From Punica granatum (Eukaryota; Streptophyta; Magnoliopsida; Myrtales; Lythraceae), in NCBI RefSeq assembly GCF_007655135.1, contig NW_022204162.1:16132-80131 (forward strand): DNA of 64,000 nt, given 5' to 3'. Shown here in pieces: positions 31,601 through 44,070 of the stretch (the stretch's first letter is position 1; every line of letters starts with the position of its first letter). The notes under the pieces are model-generated. The model was not told where the DNA came from, did no database searches, and worked only from the letters and a program-made list of their open reading frames with translations. Position numbers and translations under genes: made by a program.

Positions 31601-33589
31601 GGCTTGGCACGCGAGCTCCGGGCACGGCACGGTGCGGGGTCGGGCTCGTTGGGCTCCTAAGAGACGGATCTAGATGGCCGTGGGCAGCCCCAAGCGTCCC
31701 AAAGCCTAAATGAACCCGAAAGTGTGAGAGAAAGTTCGGTAAAAATGAATGGAACCCGGTATGGGGGAAACAAGTGAACGGTGGTTGTGCACGGTTGATC
31801 GGCCCTCGGATCGTGACCACCTCTTCACGAGAGAGGGTGAGGGTTGTGAGGAACCCTTTGAACATGATGGCACGACTCTCCGAAGTCGTGGGAAGAAACG
31901 GCACGTCGGGAAGCTCGATATCACGCGGGTGACGTTATCGGGACCCGACTCTCTTCACGGCTGGAACACAATGATGGAGGCCTCAAATGGAGAATCTAAG
32001 CCCGGAAATGGACTTAGGGGGTGGAAAATATGTAGGCTAGGGAGTTTGGTGATTTTTGGTTTAAGTCGGGTCGGGTGGTTACCGGAATACCGGGTGGTTT
32101 TCCTGCGGTTTTGGCCGGTTTCGGCCTTGGCAAGGGGTGGCACGAGCTATGGGAGTGGGCTGAAAGTTGAGAGGATTTTAGAGAGAAGTTGGCTTGAGAG
32201 AGAGTGAGAATGAAGAAGTGATTAAGTCTAATGATGAAAGGGAACTTATAGGGAGCTCTAACGGTGTGATTAAGTGAAGTTAAGTGTGGTTAAAGGGCTT
32301 AAACATGGGCTGCCGAAATTAGAGGGGCATTGATGAGGGGAAAATGTCATGTTGAGTGTAGGGGAAGCAAGAGGAGTGATGGGTGTGATGGATGGATGAT
32401 GGGAGGTGATGGATGTGAGTGTGTAAGAGGAAGTGATGGGTGTAAGAGCCAAAATTCAAATTGTGTGGAGGGGGGCTTTGGAGCCGACGGTGGAAGGGGA
32501 GGAGCCGACGGCTTGGGGCTGTCCATTCGAGCCAAGGGTTGAGCCGTGGCTTGGGATTGAGCCGCGGCTTGATGGCTTGGCTTGGCTAGGCTGTGGGTCC
32601 CATTCGGTTGAGAGAAAAGCCGGGAAATGCTTGAAACTTAATTGAGCGAGCGTCCGATCTCCGATGTCCAATTAATTTATGGATTTGGAATGCTTGAATG
32701 ACGAGGATTTGAATGAGCTTAATATCGCCATGCGTCGTGTGGACGAACGTTCGGGCGACTCGACGCCTCGAGAGTCGGTTTTTGCCTCGTTTGGACATTC
32801 GGAGTGGAGTTTAGTGCCCCTCGACCCCCGATTGACCTTTGTGCATCCTATCATTCATTTTGACGATCCTTTTGCCCCGTGAGGGATTGTTGGCTCGTCA
32901 TCCTCGATCGGGGACCATTGGCCCGGGGAGACCTAGGGACCTTGACCGGGATTTTCTCGGCGTGCCCTGAAGGCCTTGAGGTGCTTGGAGATTATTGTGA
33001 GGTTCTCAGAGATCCTCGTGGTCTTTGCTTTCCGTGGAAATACCCGAAGGCTCGCTGGGAGGCGTTCGTGACCACTGAAACGTACTTCGGGAGACTGAGC
33101 CGGACTCCGGAAGGTTGTCTGAAGCTTGTTCCCCGGCCCTGGTGGTCCCCGGGTGCCTGTAGGCCCGTTTTGAGGGGCCGCTTGCTAGTCAGTGGAGCGA
33201 ACCCCGGGAGCTATGTCAGAAAAGGCGTCCGTGGGGGATCGGGGTGTCCCGGCTCAAGCAGGATGTCCCGGAAATGCGTCCGGACGCGTGATTGGTCGTT
33301 TTGGCACTGAGGAGGATTTTTGGAGCCCCATATTGGGCACCTTTCGGTGCTTCGGTGACTCAGTGATGAATAGTGCCACAGTGCCGGCTCCGCCGTCTTC
33401 GGGATTCCTCGTTCGTCTGTTCTTCTGACTGCTCTCTTCCGTCTCTCTCAGTGGATTGTGCTCTTCTCTTACTGTCCCTGACCTCGTGCCTGCCCATTGG
33501 CTTCCGATTGCCGGGTGATGAATAGTGCCCCGGGCCTCGGTTGGGGATCCTCGCATGGGGAGCCGGTGGGCCAAAATGGGGTGCTGACA
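28670..33589 (-). repeat. Element B 3' LTR (4920 bp)
   Basis: On the minus strand runs from TGTCAGCACCCC at 33589 to GGTGCGCACA at 28670. It is 326 bp shorter than the 5' LTR because it has one rather than three copies of a 163-bp unit (31159-31321). The LTR hairpin at 28914-28935 has lost two bases of one arm. Plus-strand open frames, such as 31749-32207, recur in all three LTRs of A and B and are LTR by-products with no recognisable domain. No gene is seen. Confidence 0.95.
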
Positions 33590-33603
33590 GCTTGCCCCTC
33601 TTT
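33590..33603 (-). other. Element B polypurine tract
   Basis: Reverse complement reads AAAGAGGGGCAAGC directly before the LTR, identical to C's tract. Confidence 0.9.
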
Positions 33604-33828
33604 AGTTGCATGCTCGTTTAGAGGATGTAGCCAAAGATCATGAGAGGCACCCCTTCGGTCCCGGCGACCGCTTCTATTGTCGTCCTCTGTAAGAGCTTGC
33701 TCCCTCGCGCTGGACGCTCAGGGGGATGTGCGAAGGTGTCCGAACCTGTCGTAGGGCAACCACTTCATTAAGAAGCGAACATTATGAGATGCAGGAGTGG
33801 GGTCTAAGCCCGCACGACAGCATGTGCA
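33604..33828 (-). other. Element B distal 3' UTR
   Basis: Non-coding sequence between the PPT and the minisatellite. I see nothing distinct in it. Confidence 0.6.
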
Positions 33829-36800
33829 GGGCCAAGGCCCGTGGAAAGCAGTAAAGTTACTAGGCCGAAGCCCGTGGAAAGCAGTAAAGTGGACGCGAAG
33901 TCCGTGGACGCGAAGTCCGGAAAGCAATAAAGTTACTAGGCCGAAGCCCGTGGAAAGAAGTAAAGTGGACGCGAAGTCCGGAAAGCAATAAAGTTACTAG
34001 GCCGAAGCCCGTGGAAAGCAGTAAAGTGGACGCGAAGTCCGGAAAGCAATAAAGTTACTAGGCCGAAGCCCGTGGAAAGCAGTAAAGTTACTAGGCCGAA
34101 GCCCGTGGAAAGCAGTAAAGTGGACGCGAAGTCTGTGGACGCGAAGTCCGGAAAGCAATAAAGTTACTAGGCCGAAGCCCGTGGAAAGCAGTAAAGTTAC
34201 TAGGCCGAAGCCCGTGGAAAGCAGTAAAGTGGACGCGAAGTCCGGAAAGTAATAAAGTTACCAGGCCGAAACCCGTGGAAAGCAGTAAAGTTACTAGGCC
34301 GAAGCCGGTGGAAAGCAGTAAAGTGGACGCAAAGTCCGAAAAGCAATAAAGTTACTAGGCCGAAGCCCGTGGAAAGCAGTAAAGTTACTAGGCCGAAGCC
34401 CGTGGAAAGCAGTAAAGTGGACGCGAAGTCCGGAAAGCAATAAAGTTACTAGGCCGAAGCCTGTGGAAAGCAGTAAAGTGGACGCGAAGTCCGGAAAGCA
34501 ATAAAGTTACTAGGCCGAAGCCCGTGAAAAGTAGTAAAGTTACTAGGCCGAAGCCCGTGGAAAGCAGTAAAGTGGACGCGAAATCCGTGGACGCGAAGTC
34601 CGGAAAGCAATAAAGTTACTAGGCCGAAGCCCGTGGAAAGCAGTAAAGTTACTAGGCCGAAGCCCGTGGAAAGCAGTAAAGTGGACGCGAAGTCCGTGGA
34701 CGCAAAGTCCGGAAAGCAATAAAGTTACTAGGCCAAAGCCCGTGGAAAGCAGTAAAGTGGACGCGAAGTCCGGAAAGCAATAAAGTTACTAGGCCGAAGC
34801 CCGTGGAAAGCAGTAAAGTGGACGCGAAGTCCGGAAAGCAATAAAGTTACTAGGCCGAAGCCCGTGGAAAGCAGTAAAGTTACTAGGCCGAAGCCCGTGG
34901 AAAGCAGTAAAGTGGACGCGAAGTCCGGAAAGCAATAAAGTTACTAGGCCGAAGCCTGTGGAAAGCAGTAAAGTGGACGCGAAGTCCGGAAAGCAATAAA
35001 GTTACTAGGCCGAAGCCCGTGAAAAGCAGTAAAGTTACTAGGCCGAAGCCCGTGGAAAGCAGTAAAGTGGACGCGAAGTCCGTGGATGCAAAGTCCGGAA
35101 AGCAATAAAGTTACTAGGCCGAAGCCCGTGGAAAGCAGTAAAGTTACTAGGCCGAAGCCCGTGGAAAGCAGTAAAGTGGACGCGAAATCCGTGGACGCGA
35201 AGTCCGGAAAGCAATAAAGTTACTAGGCCGAAGCCCGTGGAAAGCAGTAAAGTGGACGCGAAGTCCGGAAAGCAATAAAGTTACTAGGCCGAAGCTCGTG
35301 GAAAGCAGTAAAGTTACTAGGCCGAAGCCCGTGGAAAGCAGTAAAGTGGACGCGAAGTCCGGAAAGCAATAAAGTTACTAGGCCGAAGCCCGTGGAAAGA
35401 AGTAAAGTGGACGCGAAGTCCGGAAAGCAATAAAGTTACTAGGCCGAAGCCCGTGGAAAGCAGTAAAGTGGACGCGAAGTCCGGAAAGCAATAAAGTTAC
35501 TAGGCCGAAGCCCGTGGAAAGCAGTAAAGTTACTAGGCCGAAGCCCGTGGAAAGCAGTAAAGTGGACGCGAAGTCTGTGGACGCGAAGTCCGGAAAGCAA
35601 TAAAGTTACTAGGCCGAAGCCCGTGGAAAGCAGTAAAGTTACTAGGCCGAAGCCCGTGGAAAGCAGTAAAGTGGACGCGAAGTCCGGAAAGTAATAAAGT
35701 TACCAGGCCGAAACCCGTGGAAAGCAGTAAAGTTACTAGGCCGAAGCCGGTGGAAAGCAGTAAAGTGGACGCAAAGTCCGAAAAGCAATAAAGTTACTAG
35801 GCCGAAGCCCGTGGAAAGCAGTAAAGTTACTAGGCCGAAGCCCGTGGAAAGCAGTAAAGTGGACGCGAAGTCCGGAAAGCAATAAAGTTACTAGGCCGAA
35901 GCCTGTGGAAAGCAGTAAAGTGGACGCGAAGTCCGGAAAGTAATAAAGTTACTAGGCCGAAGCCCGTGAAAAGTAGTAAAGTTACTAGGCCGAAGCCCGT
36001 GGAAAGCAGTAAAGTGGACGCGAAATCCGTGGACGCGAAGTCCGGAAAGCAATAAAGTTACTAGGCCGAAGCCCGTGGAAAGCAGTAAAGTGGACGCGAA
36101 GTCCGGAAAGCAATAAAGTTACTAGGCCGAAGCCCGTGGAAAGCAGTAAAGTTACTAGGCCGAAGCCCGTGGAAAGCAGTAAAGTGGACGCGAAGTCCGG
36201 AAAGCAATAAAGTTACTAGGCCGAAGCCTGTGGAAAGCAGTAAAGTGGACGCGAAGTCCGGAAAGCAATAAAGTTACTAGGCCGAAGCCCGTGAAAAGTA
36301 GTAAAGTTACTAGGCCGAAGCCCGTGGAAAGCAGTAAAGTGGACGCGAAATCCGTGGACGCGAAGTCCGGAAAGCAATAAAGTTACTAGGCCGAAGCCCG
36401 TGGAAAGCAGTAAAGTGGACGCGAAGTCCGGAAAGCAATAAAGTTACTAGGCCGAAGCCCGTGGAAAGCAGTAAAGTTACTAGGCCGAAGCCCGTGGAAA
36501 GCAGTAAAGTGGACGCGAAGTCCGTGGACGCAAAGTCCGGAAAGCAATAAAGTTACTAGGCCAAAGCCCGTGGAAAGCAGTAAAGTGGACGCGAAGTCCG
36601 GAAAGCAATAAAGTTACTAGGCCGAAGCCCGTGGAAAGCAGTAAAGTGGACGCGAAGTCCGGAAAGCAATAAAGTTACTAGGCCGAAGCCCATGGAAAGC
36701 AGTAAAGTTACTAGGCCGAAGCCCGTGGAAAGCAGTAAAGTGGACGCGAAGTCCGGAAAGTAATAAAGTTACTAGGCTGAAGCCCGTGGAAAGTAGTAAA

Positions 36801-37317
36801 GTTACTAGGCCGAAGCCCGTGGAAAGCAGTAAAGTGGACGCGAAGTCCGGAAAGCAATAAAGTTACTAGGCCGAAGCCCGTGGAAAGCAGTAAAGTTACT
36901 AGGCCGAAGCCCGTGGAAAGCAGTAAAGTGGACGCGAAGTCCGTGGACGCAAAGTCCGAAAAGCAGTAAAGTTACTAGGCCGAAGCCCGTGGAAAGCAGT
37001 AAAGTGGACGCGAAGTCCGGAAAGCAATAATGTTACTAGGCCAAAGCCCGTGGAAAGCAGTAAAGTTACTAGGCCGAAGCCCGTGGAAAGCAGTAAAGTG
37101 GACGCGAAGTCCGTGGACGCAAAGTCCGAAAAGCAATAAAGATACTAGGCCGAAGCCCGTGGAAAGCAGTAAAGTTACTAGGCCGAAGCCCGTGGAAAGC
37201 AGTAAAGTGGACGCGAAGTCCGTGGACGCAAAGTCCGAAAAGCAATAAAGTTACTAGGCCGAAGCCCGTGGAAAGCAGTAAAGTTACTAGGCCGAAGCCC
37301 GTGGAAAGCAGTAAAGT
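33829..37317 (-). repeat. 3.5-kb two-unit minisatellite in element B 3' UTR
   Basis: On the plus strand two related units alternate irregularly: a 33-bp unit (GTTACTAGGCCGAAGCCCGT then GGAAAGCAGTAAA) and a 28-bp unit (GTGGACGCGAAGTCCGGAAA then GCAATAAA), sometimes with a partial extra GTGGACGCGAAGTCC. Both end GGAAAGCA(G/A)TAAA, so one derives from the other. Rare variants (AAAGAAG at 33953 and 35395; TTACCAGG near 34258 and 35700) recur with an offset of 1442 bp, showing an internal segmental duplication of at least ~650 bp. Open frames over it are by-products. C has other repeats in the same UTR position. Confidence 0.95.
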
Positions 37318-37938
37318 GGAGAGAGCGAGAGGAAGTAAGGGCGGGAAAGGATGCTAAGCGGTTCGTCGGGGACGTCGGCAGAGGCAGATTGTCCCGTTCC
37401 AAGTCGAGCTTGTCATTTGTCGTTTCCTTGAGTCAGGATCAAAAGGGTTCCTTATCCTGCCCCTCATTTGGTTCGCTGCCTTGATCTGCCGCACAAGCCA
37501 AACGCGTGTTCGTCAAGAAGGGGATGCCTCTTGGGATTCCCGATCACACCTGTGCATGGAAATAAAGGAACCTACAAAGGGCGTCAGTTGCACTTAATCG
37601 GCGAGACAGGCATACGTAAGAAGAATCTATGTAGAGATGTGTCGGGGATTTGATATCGGTGACCATTGTAGGGTGGTCGTGTCCCTATCGAAGAATGACT
37701 CTTTTAGAAACAGGTAGCCCGTGGAATATGTGCGTGAAGGTAAGAGGAGGGATCTTATGGGATCCTCCAAGTCAAGGATACGTTGATTCGACCCCCATTT
37801 CGAAGCGGGTCTCGAGCTTGGAGAGTTGAAGAGAGTTTGCTTGCGTCAGAGAGTGCCGAACCACTACTCGGTGTAGCTTCACAGGGAGAGTGTCGCTTTT
37901 CTTTCGTGGTCAAGCCGACATTTTTCCCCTAACTTTTG
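37318..37938 (-). other. Element B middle 3' UTR, no gene seen
   Basis: Unique sequence between the minisatellite and the stem-loop array. The part nearest the array aligns loosely with C (16846-17040). No coding signal is recognisable. Confidence 0.6.
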
Positions 37939-38214
37939 CCTAGGCCGCGGGATGTGCAACAGCCTAGCGGGGTATTTTATTTAATTTCTCTCACATGAAT
38001 GCTCACCTTTTGCTACGATTCCCCATGTTTGGGTGAGATCGCACCCCTCGAGTCCTCTAACTTTTGCCTAGGCCGCCTCAAAGAGGTTTTCGACCTAGCG
38101 AGGAAGTGACTTGTACTCTCCTTTTGCCACGACCCCCCTTTGCGGGATTTTAAGTCGTGCCGCTCGTTCCCTAGCTTTTGCCTTGGCCGCCTCAAGGAGG
38201 TTTTCGACCTAGCG
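37939..38214 (-). ncRNA. Array of five stem-loop modules in element B 3' UTR
   Basis: Counterpart of the array in C. In element order: type I near 38214-38170 (CTAGG with one mismatch, inner CCTC/GAGG); type II CACGAC/GTCGTG (plus-strand arms 38154-38159 and 38128-38133); type I CTAGG/CCTAG (38094-38098 and 38067-38071, inner CCTC/GAGG); type II TGCGAT/ATCGTA with one G-U (38038-38043 and 38014-38019); type I CTAGGC/GCCTAG (37962-37967 and 37940-37945). Each stem is followed by GCAAAAG, as in C. Most stems differ from C in base identity but still pair. Confidence 0.75.
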
Positions 38215-38345
38215 GGAAAATTTATTTTTCTCTCAAGAAAGCTTAGTGTTGGACAGATCGTGGGAATTGAAGCTCGACCACGGAAATAGAAATGTCTTAC
38301 AATGAAAGGGGCACGGAGCCCGGAGAATAAAGAATATACAAGTGT
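38215..38345 (-). other. Element B proximal 3' UTR
   Basis: Short stretch between the integrase stop and the stem-loop array. Its first ~30 bases match positions 1-31 of the window (element A). Confidence 0.6.
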
Positions 38346-40195
38346 TCACGGATAATACTTCTTAATGGCGTCAGCGTTGACGGGAAGGGCATTTTCAGTG
38401 CCGTCCATGTCGCTCAAGACGACCGCTCCTCCATAAAAAACCTCCTTGACGACGAAGGGGCCATCGTATTTGTACGAGAACTTCCCTCGAGAGTCTGGCG
38501 TGACGTGTAGGACTTTCCTCCAAACGAGATCGTCGGGGTTGAAATCGCGGTGGCGGACTCTTGCGTTGAAGGCTCGAGCCATTCGTTGTTGATAGCACTG
38601 TCCGTGGCATAGCGCTTTCAGCCTCTTCTCATCAATGAAATTTAATTGTTCGTACCGCTGCTTTGCCCATTCCGCTTCTTCAAGCTCGGCCTCGGCAAGA
38701 ATCCTCATGGAAGGGATCTCTACTTCGATTGGGAGGACGACCTCCATGCCATAGACTAGCGAGTACGGGGTTACCCCGGTTGAGGTCCGTATGGATGTAC
38801 GATATGCCAAGAGTGCATAGGGGAGCATCTCGTGCCAATCCTTATAGTTCACTGTCATTTTTTCGATGATCTTTTTGGTGTTCTTATTCGCCGCTTCCAC
38901 CGCACCGTTCATTTGGGGACGGTACGGGGTGGAGTTGCGATGTCGGATTTTGAATCGTGCACAGAGCTCATCGATGACCTTGTTGTTCAGGTTCTTGGCG
39001 TTGTCTGTGATGATTGTCGCAGGGACCCCGTATCGGGCAATGACGTCGCGTCTGAGAAAACGGGCCACGGCCTTTGCGGTGACTGACGCAAGAGTGACGG
39101 CTTCGATCCACTTGGTAAAGTAGTCAATCGCCACCAAAATGAACATGTGACCGTTGGACGCTTTGGGGTTGATCGGGCCGATCACATCCATTCCCCACAT
39201 TGAAAAAGGCCATGGTGCCGTCATGGGGCGCAATTCATTGGGCGGCGCTTTGATTTGATCGGCGTAGACCTGACATCGGTGGCAATGCCTGACATGCTTC
39301 ACACAATCAGTCTCCATGGTGGACCAATAATAACCCAGGCGCATGATCTTCTTAGCGAGCATGAGGCCGTTCATATGGGGTCCACAGTTTCCCCCGTGCA
39401 CTTCCTCCATGAGACGCCACGATTCGTGTTCGTCGATGCACCGGAGGAGTGTGGAGTCGAAGGAGCGGCGGTAGAGTATCTCGCCGCTCAAGAAGTAGTG
39501 TATCGCGAGGCGTCTGAGAGTCTTCCGATCGCGGCGGTCGGCGAATGGGGGGTATTGGCCGGTTCGCAGAAGGTTCTTGATGTCTTCGTACCACGGCTTC
39601 GCCTCGGGTGCTTCGATTGTCTTTGGGACTGGCCTTATTGAGGTCCCGGTAGTCGACGCAGACCCGAACCCTTCCATCTTTCTTCTCCACCGGCACGATG
39701 TTTGCAACCCATTCAGAATAATTGCAGACCTCGAGGAAGCCCGCGTTGATCTGCTTGACAACCTCCTCCTTGATGCGGAGAAGGAGGCTTGCCCGTTGCC
39801 GTCGCAATTGTTGTCGTTTGGGCGGGAACTTCTCGGTGTCCAGCGGGAGGAAGTGCTTCACTATTAACGGGTCTAGCCCCGGCATGTCGGCGTAGGACCA
39901 GGCAAAAACTTCTTGATACCTGGTCAAGAAATCGATCATTCGGACCCGTTGTGTTGGGACGAGGCTTGTGCCGATCTTTAGGATGCGGGGCTCCTCTTGA
40001 GTACCCACGTTGATCTCTTCTGTTGGCTCGAGCGAGGTGAGTTGGCGATCCTCGAGGCGGCGCAAACTCTCTTCTATCTCAGGCACTAGACTGTCTTCGT
40101 CGAGCCCTTCCCCGAAGTATATGGGTCCGGGCTCTCCGAGACTTTCTTCGGATGGGTTCGAATCAACGCATCGAAGATTTGGATTCGAGTGGAGC
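38346..40195 (-). pseudogene. pol: Element B pol with RT and RNase H deleted; integrase kept
   Basis: Exon 2 begins at 40195 after the acceptor, with the usual linker (MPEIEESLRRL at 40086) and the first RT motif DYRDLNKASPKDN. Near 39614-39622 the sequence jumps straight to the linker before integrase (EAKPWYEDIKNLL). Compared with A, about 1.6 kb is missing, covering the rest of RT with YVDD and both RNase H domains. The two sides share only about 2-3 bases (AT/ATT) at the join, and the frame is lost. Integrase itself is open: H2C2, Asp in WGMDVIGPI, Asp in ITDNAKNL, Glu in GAVEAANKN, stop at 38346-38348. B therefore cannot reverse-transcribe itself. Confidence 0.93.
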
Positions 40196-40409
40196 CTGGA
40201 GAATTGAAAGAATTGTCTTAGAGAAATTTAGAATGATATGAACAAAAGAGTAAGGAAGAGAGAGTGGAATAGACAAGGATTCAAAAAATGCATATAGGGA
40301 ATTCATTGATAGTGAGGATCACGAAGCCATAACAGAGTTCCCTCTTCCGTCGTGTGGCCTACGGCTACGCCGACACGCGGGAAACATCTCATACATAGAT
40401 AAATCTTAC
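40196..40409 (-). other. Element B intron between gag-pro and pol (214 bp)
   Basis: Donor GTAAGA at 40409 overlapping the gag-pro stop TAA; acceptor TCTCCAG ending at 40196. Same phase-2 join and same length as in A. Confidence 0.85.
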
Positions 40410-43400
40410 ACATCGGCGATCACAGCCGAGTAGCGCAGGACTGAGGTCCAATTGTTAAGCTCCTCGTCTTCCTGCGCCGGGCGGATGTGAACCCCTGAAG
40501 GAATCTCCTCGGTGACGGCATACACGGTTGGCAAGGTGTCAGTCGCGTCGTCGAAGTTCGAGGAAGGGCCGTCAGAGGTGCTCCGGATGATGAGTGGAGG
40601 CCCGGGGAAGAAATGTGATAGCGGGGGGACTGGAATGCCCCTGTGAAGCCTATCATAGTGCGTGGCGAGGCGGTGGAGGTGGTTGCCCCGGCGGGCCTCA
40701 ATAATTCCATGGCAGGAGGGGCGAAAGCCAAGTCCCCTCCTGTGCTTGTACACTTCCACTTCAATGGGGCGATTGATTCCTTGTCCTCGCGCCCCAAGGC
40801 CGGTGCCGGGAATGTAATGGTGGCGCAAAAGGACCCTCCCTATCATGCGGTCGGCGCGGGACGGCCCGACCTTTCCGTAATCCCGAATAACGGAGACGGT
40901 CTCGAAGGAGTGGAAGGGCAGGTTTTCGTCATCCCCGACGCTGATGTAAGGGACCGCCGTCTCCTTGTAGATGGCGTAATCCTCCTCCCCTTTGACCGTA
41001 ATGATCTTCTCCTCGACGGTGAATTTCACCTTCTGATGTAGCGAGGACGGAATGGCGCCGGCCGAGTGGATCCAAGGCCTTCCAAGGAGTAGGCTGAAGG
41101 CGTTCGGGATATCCAAAACTTGGAATGTGACGCTGAAGGAGCATGGGCCGATATCTATGAGGAGGTCGATCTCACCGTTCACCTCTCTCCTCGAACCATC
41201 GAAGGCCCGGACCGTGGTTTTGCTAGGACGGATGCGGTTGAGATCCACATTCATCTGCTTCAAAGTGGTCACCGGGCATACGTTGAGTGCGGAACCGTTG
41301 TCGATCATGACTCGGCCGACAATATGGTTATTGCACTTGCAGACGATGTGCAGTGCCCGGAAATGCGCGCATCCTTCGGAGGGGAGCTCATCGTCCGAAA
41401 ACGAGATGGTGTTGGAGAAAATAGAGTTGATGGTTTCCTTTATCCGGTTCGGGGGCGTCCCTTTGGGGACTTGCGCAGCCGTGAGGACCCGCATGAGGGC
41501 CTCCCTGTGAGGTTCCGAGTTGAGTAGGAGGGCAAGCAATGAGATGTGGGCTGGAGATTTGGCCATCTGTTCCACCACCTTATACTCGCTTGCTTTGATG
41601 ACTTTCATGAAGGCTTCGGCCTCCTCCTCTGTCACTTTCTTGGACGAAGCAGGCAGGGCGCTAGGCCTCGTCTCCTCCCCGGTGGCGGGCGCCTTCCCTT
41701 TGTCGGTGGTCGCCGGGTTCTCATATAGCTGCCCTGAGCGGGTTATGCCCATGACGCCGAATTGTTGCTCTAGCCTCCCGACACTTCCCTCATACGTCCA
41801 GGGGACCCTATCGTTCGAGTATAGCTCCCGGGTGGGGACGTCTATGACAAGCGGGGCATGAGGCGCGTCTACCCCGGTGAACCCGACTGCGACTTCCATC
41901 GGTACGTATTCAATCACAACGGGAGAGAACCCATCTTGTTTGCCTTCGTCCTCGCTTGACGTGCACACGGTGATCATGTTGATGGAAGGCCCCGGAGCCG
42001 ACCCATGGTCAGGAAGAGGATTGGCCTGTACGTTCGGAGGCCTTACAACATTGAATACGAGCTCCTTCGCATCGATCATTTCCTGAACCCTCTCCCTCAA
42101 TCTCCAACAAGTGTCCAGGGTGTGCCCTGGTGCACCCCGATGGTATTCGCACTGCTTGCTTTGATCTTGGATGGTGGGATCGAAGCTTAGGCCGGGCGCT
42201 ATTGTCCCGATCTTATCGCGAACTTGCCGATAGATGTGGGAAAGCGGGACCGGCAGGGCCGGGTATTGTCGGCGGGGTCGCGGTTGTGGTGTGCCGCCCT
42301 GTTGAGCTTGCAGGGGCGGGGTCCGTTGCGTCAGCTGAGGAGCCCTGGGAGCAGGGGGTTGGTATTGAGGGGCTTGGGACGGAGTAGGGGCATAATGGTG
42401 GACGACAGGCGACGGCACCGCAGATGAGGGTGGAGGCGGTAGTGCGGAATAATAGATTGGTTGGGTAGAGGCTTGAGGCCGATATTGAGGCGCCTGCGGG
42501 GCGTAGGAGGGGGCAGTGGGAGGCGCCGCCGTGTAATTCATCGAATATTGCTGAGGGACCTGTTGCGCGGTGTTGACGGTATTCACCGAAATTTCCTTTC
42601 CCCTCCTCCCGCTTGAGGATGATGATGTCGCGGGGACCTTCTTAGACGACTCCTCTCCTTTGCTGGTGGGGTCCTCCATTCTTCCGAGCTTGATGCCCAA
42701 GTCCAATTTCTTTCCGGCCTCGATGAGGTCGGAGAACGATGAAGTGTGCGCCAACGGGTGTGAATAGCACACTCCTCTCAGCGTGGAGTGGAACAACTGG
42801 ATCTGCTGCGCCTCGCTGATCGGGGGAATGTGCTTTGCAGTTTGGGCACGCCACTTGGCGGCATACTCCTCGAACTTTTGGCCCCGCGCCATTTCTTTCG
42901 TGCTCAACTCTAGAAGAGTAGGAGGCGTCTCCGCACAATACCGGTATTGGTCGGTGAATTTCCGGGAGAGATCCTCCCACGTCGGGATGTCCTCAGCCTT
43001 CAGTGACATGAACCAATCGAGGGCCGATCCCGACAGGCTATCCTGGAAGGAGTGGATGACAAACTCCTCGTATTCCCAATATTGTAACATCTTTCCTCGG
43101 TAATGACGGAGCTGGTGGCGTGGATCCGTCGTGCCTTCATAGGTCTTGAACTCTGAACCTTAAACTTCGGGGGCAGGCGCATGTCCGGGAATAGGCTACA
43201 GTCGCCATAGCGGGCGTCGGGGCGGACATCGTTCGCTTGCAGGGCCCGTATCGTTTCCTCCATTCGCTTCAGCCTACACTCCTGTTCGGCGTCGGCCTCA
43301 GGGAAGAAATGTGTCGGTGAGGCGAACTGGGCCGCGTGGGTCGACGTGCCGGGTTCGTGGAAGGTGGTGTTTATGGGAGGTGGCGCCTGGTAGGAAAGGC

Positions 43401-44070
43401 CGACGTGAGGCTGTAGAGTCGGATAGGGAGGAAGCTCCGTGGCTTGAGGATGAGTTGGGGCGGGTGCGGTGGTTGCCGGGAAAACCGTCGGCGGAGGCGC
43501 CATGTAGATCATAGCCGGAGCCGGTATGGGAGCAGGTGGAGGTGCAGATAGGATGTGCTCCGCGGATAGGAAGGTAGCCGGTGGAAGAGGGACTACCGAA
43601 GGAGCCGGCGGTGGCGGAAATTGACTTGTGAAGGGGTGGACCGTGGACGTATACAGCGTTGGTGGTGCGTGAGCTTCAACGTTCTCCGGGGCTTGGGTCG
43701 GTGGAGCCCACGGGGTTGGATCGACTGTTGGTCCCGGTCCCGGGGGAGGAGTAGAACTCGAGGAGGCCCGGTTAGGTCCTCTGAGCAAGGCGAGCAGCTC
43801 CGCCATATTAGTGGCCATTTGGTTGACCGTGCCCTCGAGGGCCGCAATGCGGGCTTGGTCATTGGTGGCGGCGGATGTTGGTGAGGCCGGTGGGAGAGGC
43901 GCCCCTGAAGGTGCCGGGGGCGGGAGATGTGTCGGAAGGGCGCCGGAGTATGCCGGGAGTACGCCTGCAGGAGTAAGAGGTGGTAGAGCGTGTGTCTGCG
44001 GTGGTTGAGAGAGAGTCGGGACCGAAGGGTTGACTTCTTCGGAAATATCGACGTGATCTCCTTCCGCCAT
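40410..44070 (-). pseudogene. gag-pro: Element B gag-pro with one frameshift
   Basis: Start MAEGDHVDISEE at 44070. Pro-rich N-terminus, gag domain (MLQYWEYEEFVIHSFQDS..., ALDWFMSL), zinc knuckle CEYHRGAPGHTLDTC, protease IDNGSALNVCP, G-patch-like PGTGLGARGQGI ... RGLGFRPS, tail ending VIADV. One C is missing near 43153-43156 (KFKVPEFK becomes KFKVQSS), splitting it into frames 44070-43000 and 43090 leftward. Everything after the frameshift is open to the donor. Product roles are as for C. Confidence 0.92.

Noticed and set aside
31749..32207. 152-codon open frame repeated at 49782-50240 and 58294-58752
   Set aside because: It lies antisense within A/B LTRs and recurs only because the LTRs are copies. 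No domain is recognisable.
33829..37317. CRISPR-like array
   Set aside because: Units are head-to-tail with no unique spacers, in plant transposon DNA.
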